Under the pieces are notes generated by a model that searched no databases, had not been told where the DNA came from, and worked only from the letters and a program-made list of their open reading frames with translations. A stretch of DNA of 64,000 nucleotides. Origin: Pectinophora gossypiella. Taxonomy: Eukaryota; Arthropoda; Insecta; Lepidoptera; Gelechiidae. This document shows, in pieces, positions 11,790 to 25,700 of this stretch (its first letter is position 1; each line of letters opens with the position of its first letter). Location: NCBI RefSeq assembly GCF_024362695.1, contig NC_065423.1, forward strand, positions 5,573,001 through 5,637,000, read 5' to 3'. The translations under genes and the position numbers were made by a program.

Positions 11790-12016
11790 ACAGGGTGTCA
11801 GTGACATCGTAACGAAAACTTTGAGGGATAATTGAGACCATGATTCTGAGTGAATATCAAGTGGAATTTTCCGTCGCAAAAGTAAGAAACTGAAAATATT
11901 AAAAAAAAAAACACTAAAATTTCCATGAATTTCCCGACAAGAAATTCCACTTCTACTCAGAATCATGGTCTGACTCATCCCCTTCAGTATTCGTTACGAT
12001 GTCACTAACACCCTGT
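11790..12016. mobile_element. MITE-like element, family C, copy 2
   Basis: A 227-bp element that begins ACAGGGTGTCAGTGACATCG and ends CACTAACACCCTGT. Inner inverted blocks include ACCATGATTCTGAGT, mirrored as CTCAGAATCATGGT. It is longer than copy 1 (8,310-8,473) because the centre carries an extra A-rich stretch. TA flanks both ends. Confidence 0.8.
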
Positions 12017-12734
12017 ATAAGTAACAGGAAGGAATGTAAATGAGTGAAATTAGTTTTAAAACCAGTGCTAGCGTGACGATCGGTTTCGGAATCTAAGGCC
12101 TGAAAATTCCTTTTTCTCATATAGACAGATTCTCAAATGGCAGGGACCTCATATAAGGTACATTTGCGCCCCTGGTCGGTCACAGCATACACGTAGTAAT
12201 ACAAGGATAATTCGAGGATAATTTGGTTTGGAAGCGTCAACATTACGCCTGGGCACGTAATTATAGGATATAACTTTTAAGGTGTCATCTCGTTTAAACT
12301 ACTTATTGAAAATAATTGTCAGTATGTTTGTTTTTCATACATAATTATAGGTAAGTAAATTCATCACGTCCATTTATCCCTATTTTGGTAGCAATAGCTA
12401 CAAGTATGTAGGCAGAAATATATTTAATTTTAAAAAGTGTGATCGTCGATAATTATGTCGAATACACCTGGATGATAAGCGGCATTGACCATTCTTAAGT
12501 ACAAATATAATGTATCTATACTAACCCTACTTATGCTACGTTGCAATTTAAATAAAAGGTTGACAAAAAAAATATCTAAACAATATCAACGAGGGGCTTT
12601 CAAGCTACGTTCCCCCAAAAAAATATAGTAGGCTCTGTACAATGTTGCCTTCGTTTAACCTGCTAGTACCATGGATAATAGCCATATGCATCTTTTATCT
12701 TTGCTTTTGGATATAAATGATAACCCCTATTCGC
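12017..12734. other. Intergenic, no gene seen
   Basis: Unannotated AT-rich sequence. I see no exon, RNA gene or identifiable repeat. Confidence 0.4.
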
Positions 12735-12900
12735 GGGAAGCCGCTGGATGCGGGTAGCGCAGGATCGATCGTCGTGGAGATCCTTGGGGGAGGCCTATGC
12801 CCAGCAGTGGGCGTCGTACGGCTGATAATGATGATAACCCTTATTATTGCTTCCAGGCACAACACATCTTCCCACCCACGGGATTCGAACCCGCACCGCT
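12735..12900 (+). repeat. SINE tail plus tRNA-like fragment
   Basis: The segment ending GGCCTATGCCCAGCAGTGGG matches the tail shared by several SINE copies in this window. The following sequence contains GGGATTCGAACCCGCACC, the reverse of a B-box-like motif, so two SINE pieces may lie in opposite orientation here. The boundaries are approximate. Confidence 0.5.
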
Positions 12901-12971
12901 ACTAATTCACGCGTTCTCCCAACTTGTTACTGCAAAAACGATTGATTTGATCCTTGTGGGTCTGTATTGTT

Positions 12972-13195
12972 TACTCATCATCACTCATTTAAGAGCCACG
13001 TTCTCATCGGTGTAGCATTCTTCATGCCACTTTTTAGGGAAAAATAGAGCAGTGGTTTCCCTCTTGCCTTCTGCCCCGCAGTACTCAGTCTGACGCGAGT
13101 GGGATGGCGCCCAGAGTGGTCTATTTCGAAGCCGTACACTTCTGTCCTCCGCCTCTGAATGGTACTGACAGTTACTGCTGCCCTCAAATTGTTTA
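12972..13195 (+). repeat. Dispersed repeat family H, copy 1
   Basis: It shares CATGCCACTTTTTAGGGAAA, AATAGAGCAGTGGTTTCCCT and a preceding CATCATCACTCATTTAAGAG block with 43,994-44,120. The matching part is about 120 bp. The remainder is GC-rich and present only here. Class not assigned. Confidence 0.6.
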
Positions 13196-14284
13196 CTACT
13201 CTGTGAAAACTAAAATGATAAATCCGTGGTAGCCCTTGACATACCTATAAGGAGTCAAATCAATCATTTTGTATCAACTTCTTTATCTTTATATACAGAA
13301 GTTGCAACACAAGTCAACACTGAAAGACATGTGGGTACATTGTAACTTCATCATGATTCATCGGCTGTCGAAAGATGAACTTTATTGATTACTCACCAGT
13401 TTTGGTAAAAATAGCCTTAAATATGATAAAATGTTTTTGTAAACAATGATGGCTGGGTAGATAAAAATAAAGAAGTCTTGATTTCAATTACTTTTTTTAC
13501 TGTCATGCCCTTTAATAAATCAGTAATGTGTATTTATTATTATGTGCTTTTTTTATATTTATCATTTTATTAAAAGATAGTCCAGCAGAATGTTTTTCTT
13601 GATGAATTAGTATATCGATTATTATTACCTGATTTTTAAAATAGTAACAATTTTATGACGGTTTTCTCAACTCTATATTTTATACTACCATCAAGTTTAC
13701 CTAATTTATAATAATATTTATAGAAAAAATATTGGAATTAAATAGCAACACCGTCTCTCCTACAGATTCGCAAAAAACCTCGACACACCAAAAACAGTAT
13801 AGACGCGTAATTAAAATAATTCGGTAATTAATTATGTAATAAAACCATTTTGTACTGCAATGCCAAATACCGCCAATAAAAAAACATGTCGGCGTACTAT
13901 CGATAAATAATCTTGATTTGCAATGAATTAAAAAACTACCTAACAGAAAAACAATTTAATAGCAATTTACCGGCTAATCAAATAAAGATCTTGTAGTTAT
14001 TAGCACGTTTGACCGGAATACCTATTCATTGCTTCACACCTATTTCTTTAAGCATCGGAGGGCGACGACGATAAAGTAAAAGTAAAAAATATGAGATCTT
14101 ATCAGTATACAAATAGGCGTATTTTATCTGCACGCAATGTTCATTGAGCTATGGGTTTGTGTTTATAGATGTTCATTAATAAGTAGGTACTAGACACGAT
14201 GTCCACGTGTACATACTTCGAGCTATAATCGCTGAGATAAGCTAGGCTCAAAACGTTAGAAAGCAGTTGCGCTCACTTTAGGAA
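13196..14284. other. Intergenic, no gene seen
   Basis: AT-rich, with homopolymer runs and no supportable exon or repeat boundary. Confidence 0.4.
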
Positions 14285-14640
14285 TCTGAGTAATCACCAC
14301 CGGTCCGCTTACCTAACCTGGAGATTTGACAGGTCCGGTTTTTTACAGAAGCGACTGCCTGTCTGACCTTCCAACCCGCGAAAGGAAAACCAGCCCAATA
14401 TAGGTTAAGTCACATACCTCCGAAAATGCTTTTCTCGGGAATGTGGGTTTCCTCACGATGGTTTCCTTTACCGCTGAGCACATGATAATCATTTATGATC
14501 CAAACATGAATTCTAAAACAAATTCGACAGTTTAGGCGTGTGCTGGATTCGAACCTGCGACCTCAAAGTGAGAGGCAAACGTTCTACCAACTGGGATGCC
14601 ACGGTTCTAATCACCTGATTGCCTATAATCCGAGATATGA
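14285..14640 (-). repeat. tRNA-derived SINE family 2, reversed
   Basis: On the reverse strand a tRNA-like head (A box near 14,595; B box GGTTCGAATCC at about 14,549-14,559) leads into a body that includes the reverse complement of AATGTGGGTTTCCTCACGAT. It ends with a block rich in AACCGGACCTGTCAAATCTC. The plus-strand sequence at 31,190-31,450 is the same family in the opposite orientation without its head. Confidence 0.75.
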
Positions 14641-14874
14641 TCTTGGATGGTTTGCTATAACCAGCTACAGAATGTCTATTTTCGAAGTCATCCAGAATGT
14701 CTTAGCAAGCAGGTGAGCTGAAATTCCTGGATAAAAATATGCAATACAAGCAGGGCATGACTTTGCTGAACAAAGAGTTAATGGAAAAATAATACTGTCA
14801 GTATCATACTCGTACTATCTCTTGTACTCTTTTCGTGTCTAATGTACCAAAATTGACATCTCTATTGCATTATT

Positions 14875-15023
14875 GTACAATCATGAGCAATATCATGTAC
14901 CCACTTTAGAACCCTTTCGCACTATCATATTTGACATTTAATAAGACTTACGGTTTAATTTGTCCAAAAAGTTAATGTGACATGGTTTAAAAAGTGTATA
15001 CATATTAGTACTCGTGATCGTAC
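14875..15023. mobile_element. MITE-like element, family B, copy 3
   Basis: A 149-bp copy with ends GTACAATCATGAGCAATATC and TAGTACTCGTGATCGTAC. It is more diverged than the other three copies, for example TTTAATAAGACTTACGG in place of TTTAGTGAGACTTACAG. Confidence 0.8.
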
Positions 15024-15114
15024 GTTGCATGACATCAGACGAAAGATACATAAAACCAGCTCTACCACGCTGCTCCACTTCGTGTTGATGAATTCTGCTT
15101 TACATACATACTTG

Positions 15115-15440
15115 CCATAAACTAACGCTGGTTACTAGTTACTGTAAACGCTGGTTACATGAGTCATGTACTTTGGCGGCTCAAAAATAACCCTGACACC
15201 AAGGGTTGATAAAGTTGGTCATCCTCCTAACAACCCACACGATAGAAGAAGAGACTTACGGAATGGGAGATTTTTCTCAGGTAGTCTAGTTAACAATATG
15301 ACCAACCATATTAAACAATATATCGCAAAAGGATGCAACGACTACACACTTAGAAACTACAGGAAGTAGTAACCGGGACCAACAGCTTAACATGCCTTCC
15401 AAAGCACTCACTGTAATGTTCTAACCAAATTAAAGATTGT
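15115..15440. repeat. Two SINE fragments in opposite orientation
   Basis: 15,115-15,255 carries the plus-oriented SINE tail (GGCGGCTCAAAAATAACCCT, then CAACCCACACGATAGAAGAA). 15,362-15,440 carries a reversed part of the body (AGTAACCGGGACCAACAGCT, then ACATGCCTTCC). The unique spacer between them encodes nothing recognisable. Confidence 0.6.
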
Positions 15441-16428
15441 GGGACCACACTCATCAATAAGTCGATTCAAAGCCGCTTTCAGTATTGACATTTTAAGATA
15501 TAATAACCTCATTAAAAAAATGCAGAGTGTAGAACTAAAACTCATGCTCAGAATCCTTCACATCCTGAGTGTTACGTTTCTATTAACGTTTATATTCATT
15601 AATAAACTCTACAAGAACCTGTTAATAACTATCACATGCTAATACATGCAAATTGAAAACATTTATCAAACGTATTTGCAAAACTTTGAATATTCACCCC
15701 AGAACAATAAACACAAATTTATAGATAGTTCACACCCAATAACCACCTTTGGTCCATTTGCATATTACTATTGCAATATTATGTGACCAATGTCACATTA
15801 GTATGTTTAACGAATCAACTTGTACTATACTAGTCGATTTTATCGATTCTATCACACACCTTCGTAAGATAACGTGATTTATTGCGCCTGTGATTGGTTA
15901 TTCTTTATCCAATAAAAGAGTTTAGATATTATGTGAATATTAATTTAAAATGAGAATAATACAGTGGAAATACAGTCGCTTATTTTTTAACAATCCAAAT
16001 AATGTTTTATACACATCGAATTTGACACTTTAGAAAACTCGTAATGTTCACACAAGTGCCTTCCCAGGTCAAGACCGAAGCATCTATGAAGAAAACTATT
16101 AAAACCATCCAATTTTAGTGTATGTATTCCACGTAGAGTAACTACAACAGGGCTGAATACCTAAGTACTCCACGCACAGTCTTAAATTACAATATCAAAC
16201 ACAATTTTATAAAGTCCAATATATTACCTGTATTATCGTTAAAACCTCAAACGCTATCTCTTCATACTTTAAAAAGAAAAGAAAAGCTCCGGCAACCACG
16301 TAGCTTTTTCAGAAATGCTTTCACTGAACTGCCTACCTACTCTTATTCGTCCTAATCACAATAGACCAACTAACTAAAGATAAATTAAGAATATCCAAAA
16401 AAGTCATGAGCACCGCTTCACACACGTC
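15441..16428. other. Upstream region of the cuticular protein gene
   Basis: No gene seen. The last part, from about 16,470, becomes GC-rich and leads into the core promoter. Distal regulatory sites cannot be named from sequence alone. Confidence 0.4.
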
Positions 16429-16574
16429 GTGCACCAAACACACCGGCGCTTGCCATTGAAATGTGTGATATTCAGCTATTATCAATGGCGCGCGCCCGAT
16501 ACTTTCACGGGGCGAGCGCGCAGCCGCGCCGGCCGCCGCTGCGTGCGCGCACCCCCTCTACCCTCACGCCGCCG

Positions 16575-16581
16575 TATAAAA
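16575..16581 (+). promoter_or_regulatory. TATA box of the cuticular protein gene
   Basis: TATAAAA lies in a GC-rich setting (GCCGCCGTATAAAAGCACGC). It is 155 bp upstream of the ATG at 16,736, and the likely start site is about 30 bp further on, in the CTCATTTCAACC stretch. This arrangement is usual for strongly pulsed lepidopteran cuticular protein genes. The start site itself is inferred. Confidence 0.7.
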
Positions 16582-16735
16582 GCACGCTCCCGCCCTCATT
16601 TCAACCAGACGCAAGTTGCACTTCGACATAGCGATTCCTGGAAGATTCTAGTCTTCCATCAGCGCTATTAATCAAAACAAAACTATCAAACTCTTATCTT
16701 TCTCTTTCACACCTGTGCTAAACCTCTTATCAAAA

Positions 16736-19700
16736 ATGAAATTCATGGTGAGTACTTTTTTATATCAACGCTATCAAAATTGTATTAATAAAAGTGACAT
16801 GTGTGACGAATACAACTTTATCAGCCATGTAGCCGGGGGCTTCGGATAATATCATCGACAGTTCGGTTAAGAGTGATCTATATCGATCTAATGATGTGTC
16901 GTAGATCACTTATGCAAATGCAGTTCTGCTGTAGTGATTAACGGCGGTCGGTTGTCGGTTTCGGCTTCTATAACTCAATTTATTGTTGTTAGATCTGATA
17001 GGGAACCAGTTGCGTTGGCGCTGTGTGTTTTCAAACAGTGGTTGCACAACCAGCAACCAGCCCGGTGCTCGACACCGCAGGATATCTGACCTTATGTACA
17101 AGTCTAGCCGACTCCGACCTAATTTCCACAAGACAACAAGATGTATCTTTCACAAGCACTTAGATATCAATAAGCCTAACAATAGTGCTTACAAATTGGA
17201 TTATAACATTTAAATAAGTTACACTGAGATACGATTTAAACAGCTTTGAATGCAAATAGCGCTTGTTCTCCTTACAGACGTTTATTTATTGAAATCTTTA
17301 GACTGTTTGTGACACAAATCTCGATTATGTTATGTCTCTCTGTAATTAACATTCTATTATCATGTCGCGAAATAATTACATTTTGTCCTACCTGCCCAGG
17401 ATATTGAGCGAAAAACATTTTTAAGGCAACGTAGAGTAACAATAATGTCCACTTTTCATTCGATTCAAATATAACATAACGCTAACGATTATTAAATATT
17501 TCCAAAATTGGGCTAGTTGGAGTCAGAGTACCCATCTGGGCTTTCTGTTAAAACAAGGTAATAGGTGGTGGGCCGAATTGCCGCCTATAATGGTCAACTA
17601 TATTAGTGAAAATTGCACTCAAAATAAATTCAAAAGCAAGCCCGTAACACAGAGGATCACAGTGACTGTGATGAAGACGTACTAATCCTAAAAAGGTTTT
17701 CAACGCCTTATACTTTCAAAAGTAGACAGAAGAGATAAAATGCTTCTTTCTCGACACATCTCATTTCACTTCTGCACGTACAAACTTACATAGAGTCATT
17801 TTCCAATAATAACTTTCTATCTTCCTATCTTTTGTCCTCATTAATTATTAGTAACAAGTTCATAATTAAGTTTGCCGTCAAATTAGCCATTGCACTTCAC
17901 GTTAAACGAAGCATAAACAATTTGGTTTGTTTTGGCAATTTCTTGCTAATGAGCTGATGTTAGAAGCATTAGTATTACGAATGTCATTAACAAATAGCAA
18001 CGGAAACGACGTACGTTGCAAAATGGGGATGTTTAAAACAAACTTTGACAATCCACCCCCTCCTAATGAGGAAAAATTATGTACCTTTTCTCTTTTTCCT
18101 TAAGTTTGGACGTAACTGTGTTCACTTAATATACTTTCAGACCACACTATCCCGAATCCTAACTTACCGTGCCTTGCCCTGCAAGCTTTGGTTACCAAAA
18201 CAAATCTTTCATTTCACTCTTGTTTAAATCACAATTACTCGTAATAGTTCTTATTCATCCTATCCTAAACGTGAATCACACAAGTGTATTGATGAACAAT
18301 TTCATCAATCACACGAGTGATTCTTTATACTTCAAAACCATTGAATTCGTTAGAAATTTTATTGATGTTTTCTGGTCTGATACTAATCCAGATTATATTA
18401 CAAGCTATTGTAAACCCTACCGTAGACGTCTATTAAATCCCTCGCCATCATCACTAGCATCATATTCATCACCAACCAAAGTCTTTCCCTTCTTACGCCA
18501 TATTTTCCGGACCTCTTTCCAACATGACACATCATTTCAAAAGTAAATCCCTAGTTACATTGTTTTTTCAACATCGCCTATTAGTAAAGTGTTATGAACG
18601 CAGCGAGGCGGCACGTGACTGTTTGCATGCTCGTGCGGTCACTGTCAGTATAGTGTCCGCTCTATTTCACGCATACCACACCATTTACGTAAATTTGGTA
18701 AATTTTGGAGTCATAGCACATTTTGGGGGTATTCTTGGAAGTCTTGATCCTTTAAATTACGTACTTATTTTCACATACAAAAGTATCATTCTGATTTAAT
18801 TGAACTTAAAAGTTTTAAGCTCTGTGAGGTGTGGGTATTTAGTTCATCTTGCGATGGACGTACCTCTGACTACCCCAATTGGGATATAGTTGTGAGCTCA
18901 CGTTTTATGTTTGTAAAAGTTTTCATTGTACTAGTTACTCGCTCCCCCTAGACTTATTTCAATTTGTCACCCAACCACGAAATCTTCATAGTATTATTTG
19001 AGTTTCAAAATGAAAAACTATTGATCTCTGTGCAGAGTGCCTCGTGTTTACTCTACTTTGCGCGTTCCAGATTAAAATAAGCATATGCAAAATAAAGCTG
19101 GGCGATATAAAGCGAGTTTATACTACCTACACTGTGACAAAGCACTAAACAGACTGACCTGTACTTTTTTTACTTATCTGTTTCCATACTATTATAATTA
19201 TTATTTTTTGACGTGACATATTGTAGATTTGCCGCAGATGGCATTAACTACTTGGCCGGAGTTAATTGCCTACAACGAACGTATTCCATATCCAACTTAA
19301 CTGACTTCCTAATTATACTCTCTCATTGGTGTGAACTTCATTCGCTCTATTTAGCACATACCACTCAAGCACACATAAATTGTCTCAATTTTACGTAAAC
19401 ACGTGGATGTACGTCCAGTGTTGATTTACCGACTCTTGCGCAGACACGTTTATGTTACGGACGGTTATGCAAACCTCGATGGAGTTATTAATAGGCAAAT
19501 TATGATCAATTACAGCTGCATTTTTTCCATATTCAAGTGAAGCTGGTTTTGAATTATTATAACAGTAGATGCTGTTACCAATACTCGCAATTAAGGCATT
19601 ATATTTCATACTTACACAAAGTAGCAAGTTTGCAACTAAAATATGTACAAAAACAATAATAGTTTATTATAATCTTAAAAAATAAATGCATAAACTTAAA

Positions 19701-22700
19701 TATGATTATGCTCGAAAAGCTTTAAAGTATTTTTTTTTTAAATATCTGTGAACCTTCACAATTGTTTCATTGTCAAAAGCGCAAGCGCAAGTCAAATAAG
19801 TCGCCATTGCTCATTGTCAATACTTTTACCACAATCCGCAAATAGTTCCATGAAGTCGTGTCATGAGTTTTTATTTCCTCAAATTGAAGAATTACCACTG
19901 GTGCAAAAACGTTGAGTAACTACTAAGGCCGGTTGCAAAATAAAATGTGAAATATTTTTTTAAATAATACTTAACAATAAACCAATGCGGTTAAGGCTGG
20001 GGCGGTAGTAAAGAGAATCAGAGCACAAATGGTGGCTGGTCAATGTCACTGAAAGTTGAATGCTGATAGTAATCTTTGCACTTATTTAGTTGGTATTACA
20101 TACTTAGCTAATATTTATTATGCTTAATTGATTTCTATTGTGTTATTTCAAGCTACGTGTATATCTGAGCTTATTTGATATATCTTAGTATAGGTTTTAC
20201 GTATAACATAACATAAATAGCCTATATACGTCCCACTGCTGGGCACAGGCCTCCCCTCAATCAACCGGCGTCCGTCCTAGGTACGGCCAATATAATTGGC
20301 CAATAAAACTGTTCATCAGTTCCTTTAACTCCTCATAAAGCTTTCGATCGTTTGACTCTAAGAAAATTATTTCATTTATAACTAAAATAACTATAATAAT
20401 AAGAAATATTGCCACAATATTTCATCATATTTAAGACTCGTATTCACTACAATATACCTAGTCGAAATCCTTAACCTATCCAAAAAAATTGTTAAAATAG
20501 TTTATCAGTCCGAGAGCACAAGTCTTTTCCGACTTATCTTCTCTCTTCTTATCGTGTGGGTTGTGAAATGGATAACCAGCCTTATCAACCCTGGTGTCAA
20601 GGTTACCGATTACTCACTTACATCTGTAAATAGTAACCGGGACCAACGGCTTAACGTGCCTTCGTGCCTGTGACAATCAGGTAATCAGCCTGTAATGTCC
20701 AAACTAGGTATCATAAAGTGATTTTTGTGATATCTCCTCACCAGGATTCGAACCCGGGGCCTCCGGATCGTGAGTCCAACGCTCAACCACTGGACCACAG
20801 AGGCCGTTGCGACTTATGATATGTTACGTGTCAGAACTGCAAACCTATAATCAGCGTACAAAATGACATAATTCTTAAGAGCGATCGTGCCCTTGTAAAG
20901 ACCTGATTAATAACACCTTATCCAGGTTTCAACGCTATAATTTCATATTAATAATAAACTTTATCGGACTAACGATTTTCTAATGCAAACTACTACAAGC
21001 CCGGTGTTAATCAATGTTTAGGCTGAAAATATCTTACGACCTAAACCTTAATTATCTTTGTAATCGATGCAATGTAAACCTCGCTTAATTTGCTTAAAAC
21101 GTGAGAACATTCCTGCAATATGTCTCGAACTATTGGGCACTACTTCTAATACTCAGCTGGTATTTCCGCTTATTTCCCAAATAAACAGCGTCAATTATTT
21201 CCCAAAAAATATCATTCAATAAATCATAAAAGCTTGATAACTTTATATGTTTTTTTTGTCAACTTCAATGACCGTTGCTTTTTACTCTACAAATTAATAT
21301 CTTATTATTACAGCTCTACCACAACTGCTCTCTGTTATACATTTCTGACCACCTTCAATTCATTCATACCTTACCACTTTCAGTCTCAATCAGGGGGCGT
21401 ATTGTCAAACGCTTATCATGTCGCCACAAAAACATACTTGTCAACTCGTCACTTTTGTCTGTGTAAACGCTGTTGCAAATAAACAAAGCCTCCTACGCCA
21501 AACATGGCTGGCACTCATGACTATATACATGTATAGGTCGTCCTGTCGGTTCATGCTCCATTTACGAAGCAATGTCAACAACTGTATCCACCTTGTTCCA
21601 TTGCAGCACCTTATGCCAATATGCAATGAAGTTGAAATCGCTCAGCATAGTCATTATACACGAGTTATTAGTTCAGTTCCTCGTAGAGAAGTGGCAGCTT
21701 ATCGACTTTTATGAAGCGAAGGATGTTTAACGCAATTTCCTCCGGATATCCTAATGTATTTACAAAGACAGCTAGGAATGTTTGATAATTTCCTCTAGTG
21801 CGAATCGGTTCAAATAACAGGATTTTCCTTTTTAAAACTGGTCATATTTGTGATTTATCGATACATTGTTGGATAGAGACACATCCCTAGGCGTTAGTCA
21901 GTGGAAGGCACACCTACCGCGTGTCCACGGGTGTCGCTAGCCTCGCCGCTCACCCGGGCTTTTTGTCTGCATTCCACCGCGCGCCGATTTAGAAGGGCAG
22001 GCCCACGCGCCGCCCGAAGCACTTTAATCGATACCCTAATTATAATTATATAACGCCCACCTCTAACGGTCAACTGCACTGATGCAATAGGTCACCCATT
22101 GTCACTAGGGTCATTATAATATGAACGTATTTCTCGCTAAAGAAAATCAAAGATTTTTCACCATTAAATTCCATCGTATCCTACAATAGATCCTTTATTC
22201 CCTTCATTAAAAAAGCAATTTTTCATCGCCGCAATTTCAAGCTCCGAAATGGTCATACATTTACATAGCGTGAAACATGAATGATTTTCACTTATGGCCG
22301 ACAGATATTTCTTTATTATCATAAAATACTGGCTGGGAGGACAGTTCCTTACGCGCGACATACTGGACTTGCATCAGCCATGGTTTTAAATGCGAACAAC
22401 TTCAGAAGGTCGATAAGTGTACTTCAGATCATTAAAGCAGCCTTTATTCCGAGTTAAAATATGGACGAGTAAGTGTTGTTGTTTAAAAAAATCAATAAAA
22501 AGTAGAGGTAGCTGTCCAGCAAATATGATTTAATGCGCAATTAACACTGAACGGAAAGCTTGAGATAAAAAGCATAAAAAGACATTGCGCGTGCATTCTA
22601 TCACGTTGAGGTGTTTATCTAATTTGTCGACCACTGTGACAAAAAGGTTTTACTTATTTATAAATCTTTGTAGTGTTTCGCATAGTCGAGTTCACTAGCT

Positions 22701-25700
22701 AAATATTTGAAACACAACTGCATTCAGTACTTATAAAAGTGGAATTATAATGTTACTATTAAACTTTCCGAGATCAAATTATTTTCCTCGGAGAATAATC
22801 GGGGGTATTTTTAACCGGACATGAAAAACAAAGCACGGTTCCCGCACGCGCTCACAATTTGATATATCAAACTATCGAAAGGGCGTCAAAACTCGTCCGC
22901 GATCGCAAAAAAAATGTAAAAAAGTGGAAAAATGAAATGTCAGTGTGACAAGCGAGGGTAACCAGTCTGCATGTGACAGTGGGCAGGTCCGGAAGGCAGG
23001 CTTCCTGCTCTGCGACCTTCGGCTGGCCTTGGGACCTTGGCGCCATTCACTCAATGCTGCCTCGTATTGATGGAGTAAGGTGCGAGCAAAAGCGGTCGCG
23101 ATAGCGTACCTGGCGTACTCTTTCTCGGGAAAACTGTAATTCTGAATCGTAGGGAAAATTGTAACACAAGTCTATTTGAACTTAGAATATTTTTGTTCTT
23201 TTAGACATAAACGCGAAAAGCTATTTTAATTCCAAAGTAAAAGCTAATATATAAATCAATACTTTTTCTTGATTGCTCTTGATACATATGTATTAATATT
23301 AATTTATATAATACATTAATACATTCACCTTTATAATGTGTCCAAATTCCATGTTCCCATTGGGTCACGGCATAGAACAACTACTTATTTTTTGTCCAAT
23401 CTATTTGAGTACTTCCTAAAAGCAATAATACGCATTCGATACAACAAAACTAAATTATTTTTAAACTAATTCAATTTATATTTAACTACACGGTAGTGAA
23501 AAATTTGATTTGCATTCCTTGCTAGCAGATACGAATTCAGAAATCAATCGTTTTCTTTCTTTGTTTCAATAATTAGATCATAAGCAAAAAATATATCTAA
23601 CTAGACGCAGATCCTGACCCTACAACAGTTTCTACGAATAAGTGGAAAACCAGCAAAAGCCATGACAATTAAAGTTTTTTATTGTAAACCGACCAAGGCA
23701 AGACACTTAGGAATGGTTTTCAATAAAAACACATGTATAAAAAGGTCGTGAAACACTTTCATCTAAAACCTAAAGAAACCGTTAAAAACAATCTTACTTA
23801 TAACGGAAAGTACACAGTATACGACGTATTCGCAATATACGGGCAAAAGTTTCTGTCAAAAGTAAACAGACACGATTTTTATCTATCAGTTTCGTAACGG
23901 ACCGCAACCGACGCGAAGAGCGGACGTGCATTCACAAATGTGCGAAACTAAAGCAATAGACATCTTTATTTTATCTCGACACTAAAATTAGCACGCAAGA
24001 TAATAATCAATAAAACATGTTTCCTGTTACTAATTAAATTAGATATTATTGTTTTCTAAAGCTGATTATATCTATAACCTAATGCAATTTTACAACCCAC
24101 TTAGATTATAAAACATTACCAAATACTGGTTAGGTATTTGGATAATACGCGTGAGAAAATATCAAAACTAAATTACAATATTCCAATTCAACATTAAGCT
24201 TGCTATAAAATACGTTGAAACATTTCATAACGAGTAAATATTTACAATGTGCAGTTTAATATGTCAAAGCACATTCGGAAACGCAATAATAGCGCAATTG
24301 CATATAGATTAGAATCGGATATCTAAATCTACAACAAGATTATGTCGCCTGACCTGAGTATGGAACGAGATCAGATGACAGAGACGAACAATTTATCTAA
24401 AACAGACAGTGACAAAAATACCTATACAAAAATAATTATCATCTTACTCTACTTAATCAACAAAACCTATTTATCACACTCGGTTAGGCAGGTTAAAAAC
24501 CTTTTTAACTTCACATCGAACATAGTGTAAACTGTATTTCAAAAGTAAATTTACAAATGTAATGAAGCAATATTATTATTGTTATTATTAAAAATAAGTA
24601 CAGTACTTAATAATTTTTTTACAATTGACGGTGCAACAAAAACCAACTTTGGTTTGTCCGTACACCGACAATCACCATCGTCGCTTCCAATTTGCAATAT
24701 AATATCATGCTCGAATAAAATGAATTATAGTTAAATTATAAAAATTGCTTGAAATTTTCCTTCTTCCTGCATTATTTATTTAAAGGAAGTATAAGTAATA
24801 AACTTACAAAAGTAATGTTTCCTTTCAAAATACCACTTTTATTTATCATGGATTTCAATTGCTACCTATATGGTCTTTATTTGTTACTATATAGAATACA
24901 AAACAAACACGTATATAATTATAAAATAAGAAATTGAAATATTTAGATAACAGGATTATTTATTCATCCACAAGCGGATAAACAACCTCTACCCAACCTA
25001 GCTTAGGTACATCAGAACTTTGCTCTTCACTTAGCTTTTCCATAATGTGGCTCATAAACATCAGATGGTACTTACAGTCCACGTCACGCCCTAAGTTAGT
25101 ATCTGTGACCACAAGCCCTGACATTATTACGTGATACTGAGCACTGGGCTGGCCGCAAATTCCTTACCTATAATCTCATTCTCACCGTTTATTATGAGAA
25201 TATACGATGAGACAACTTGGCCCACAGTGACCAGTCACGCATAAAGTTTAATACTAGCCATCTTGACAATTTGACCACTCCCCATTTGACCGGTCAAGCA
25301 TGAAAGATCGCTCCAGGGCCACAATAATATACATTATAACAATGTAATGTTGTTATTCTAATTCTAGTTAGTATACACATATTGATCGATTTTACGATAA
25401 ATTTTATTAAGTGTTTAATACTTGGATACAAGTACATTTATTTAACAACTTCTACGCAATACTATTTATCATAACAACCACAAATTACAGTTGTAATATT
25501 AAAACTGTATTTACAATTACAATTAAAATATTGGTATTTGATTATCAGCAGCTGTGCAGTAAATCTGTATTGAATATACGTTTAAATATATTTAACATAA
25601 TTATTGAGATGAAATTTAAATTTCTATCCAATAAATTCATTAAAACGTGATCAATAAATTCATTCAAAACGTACCTTGCGACTGAAAAGTTCTTAAGAAT

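Noticed and set aside
18169..18546. 125-codon open frame within the cuticular protein intron
   Set aside because: No recognisable domain, no promoter or splice context, and a composition like the surrounding AT-rich DNA.
21894..23054. Reverse-strand open frames over two GC-rich patches in the cuticular protein intron
   Set aside because: The translations show no domain, and splice signals around them are not convincing. They may be repeat remnants or small GC islands.
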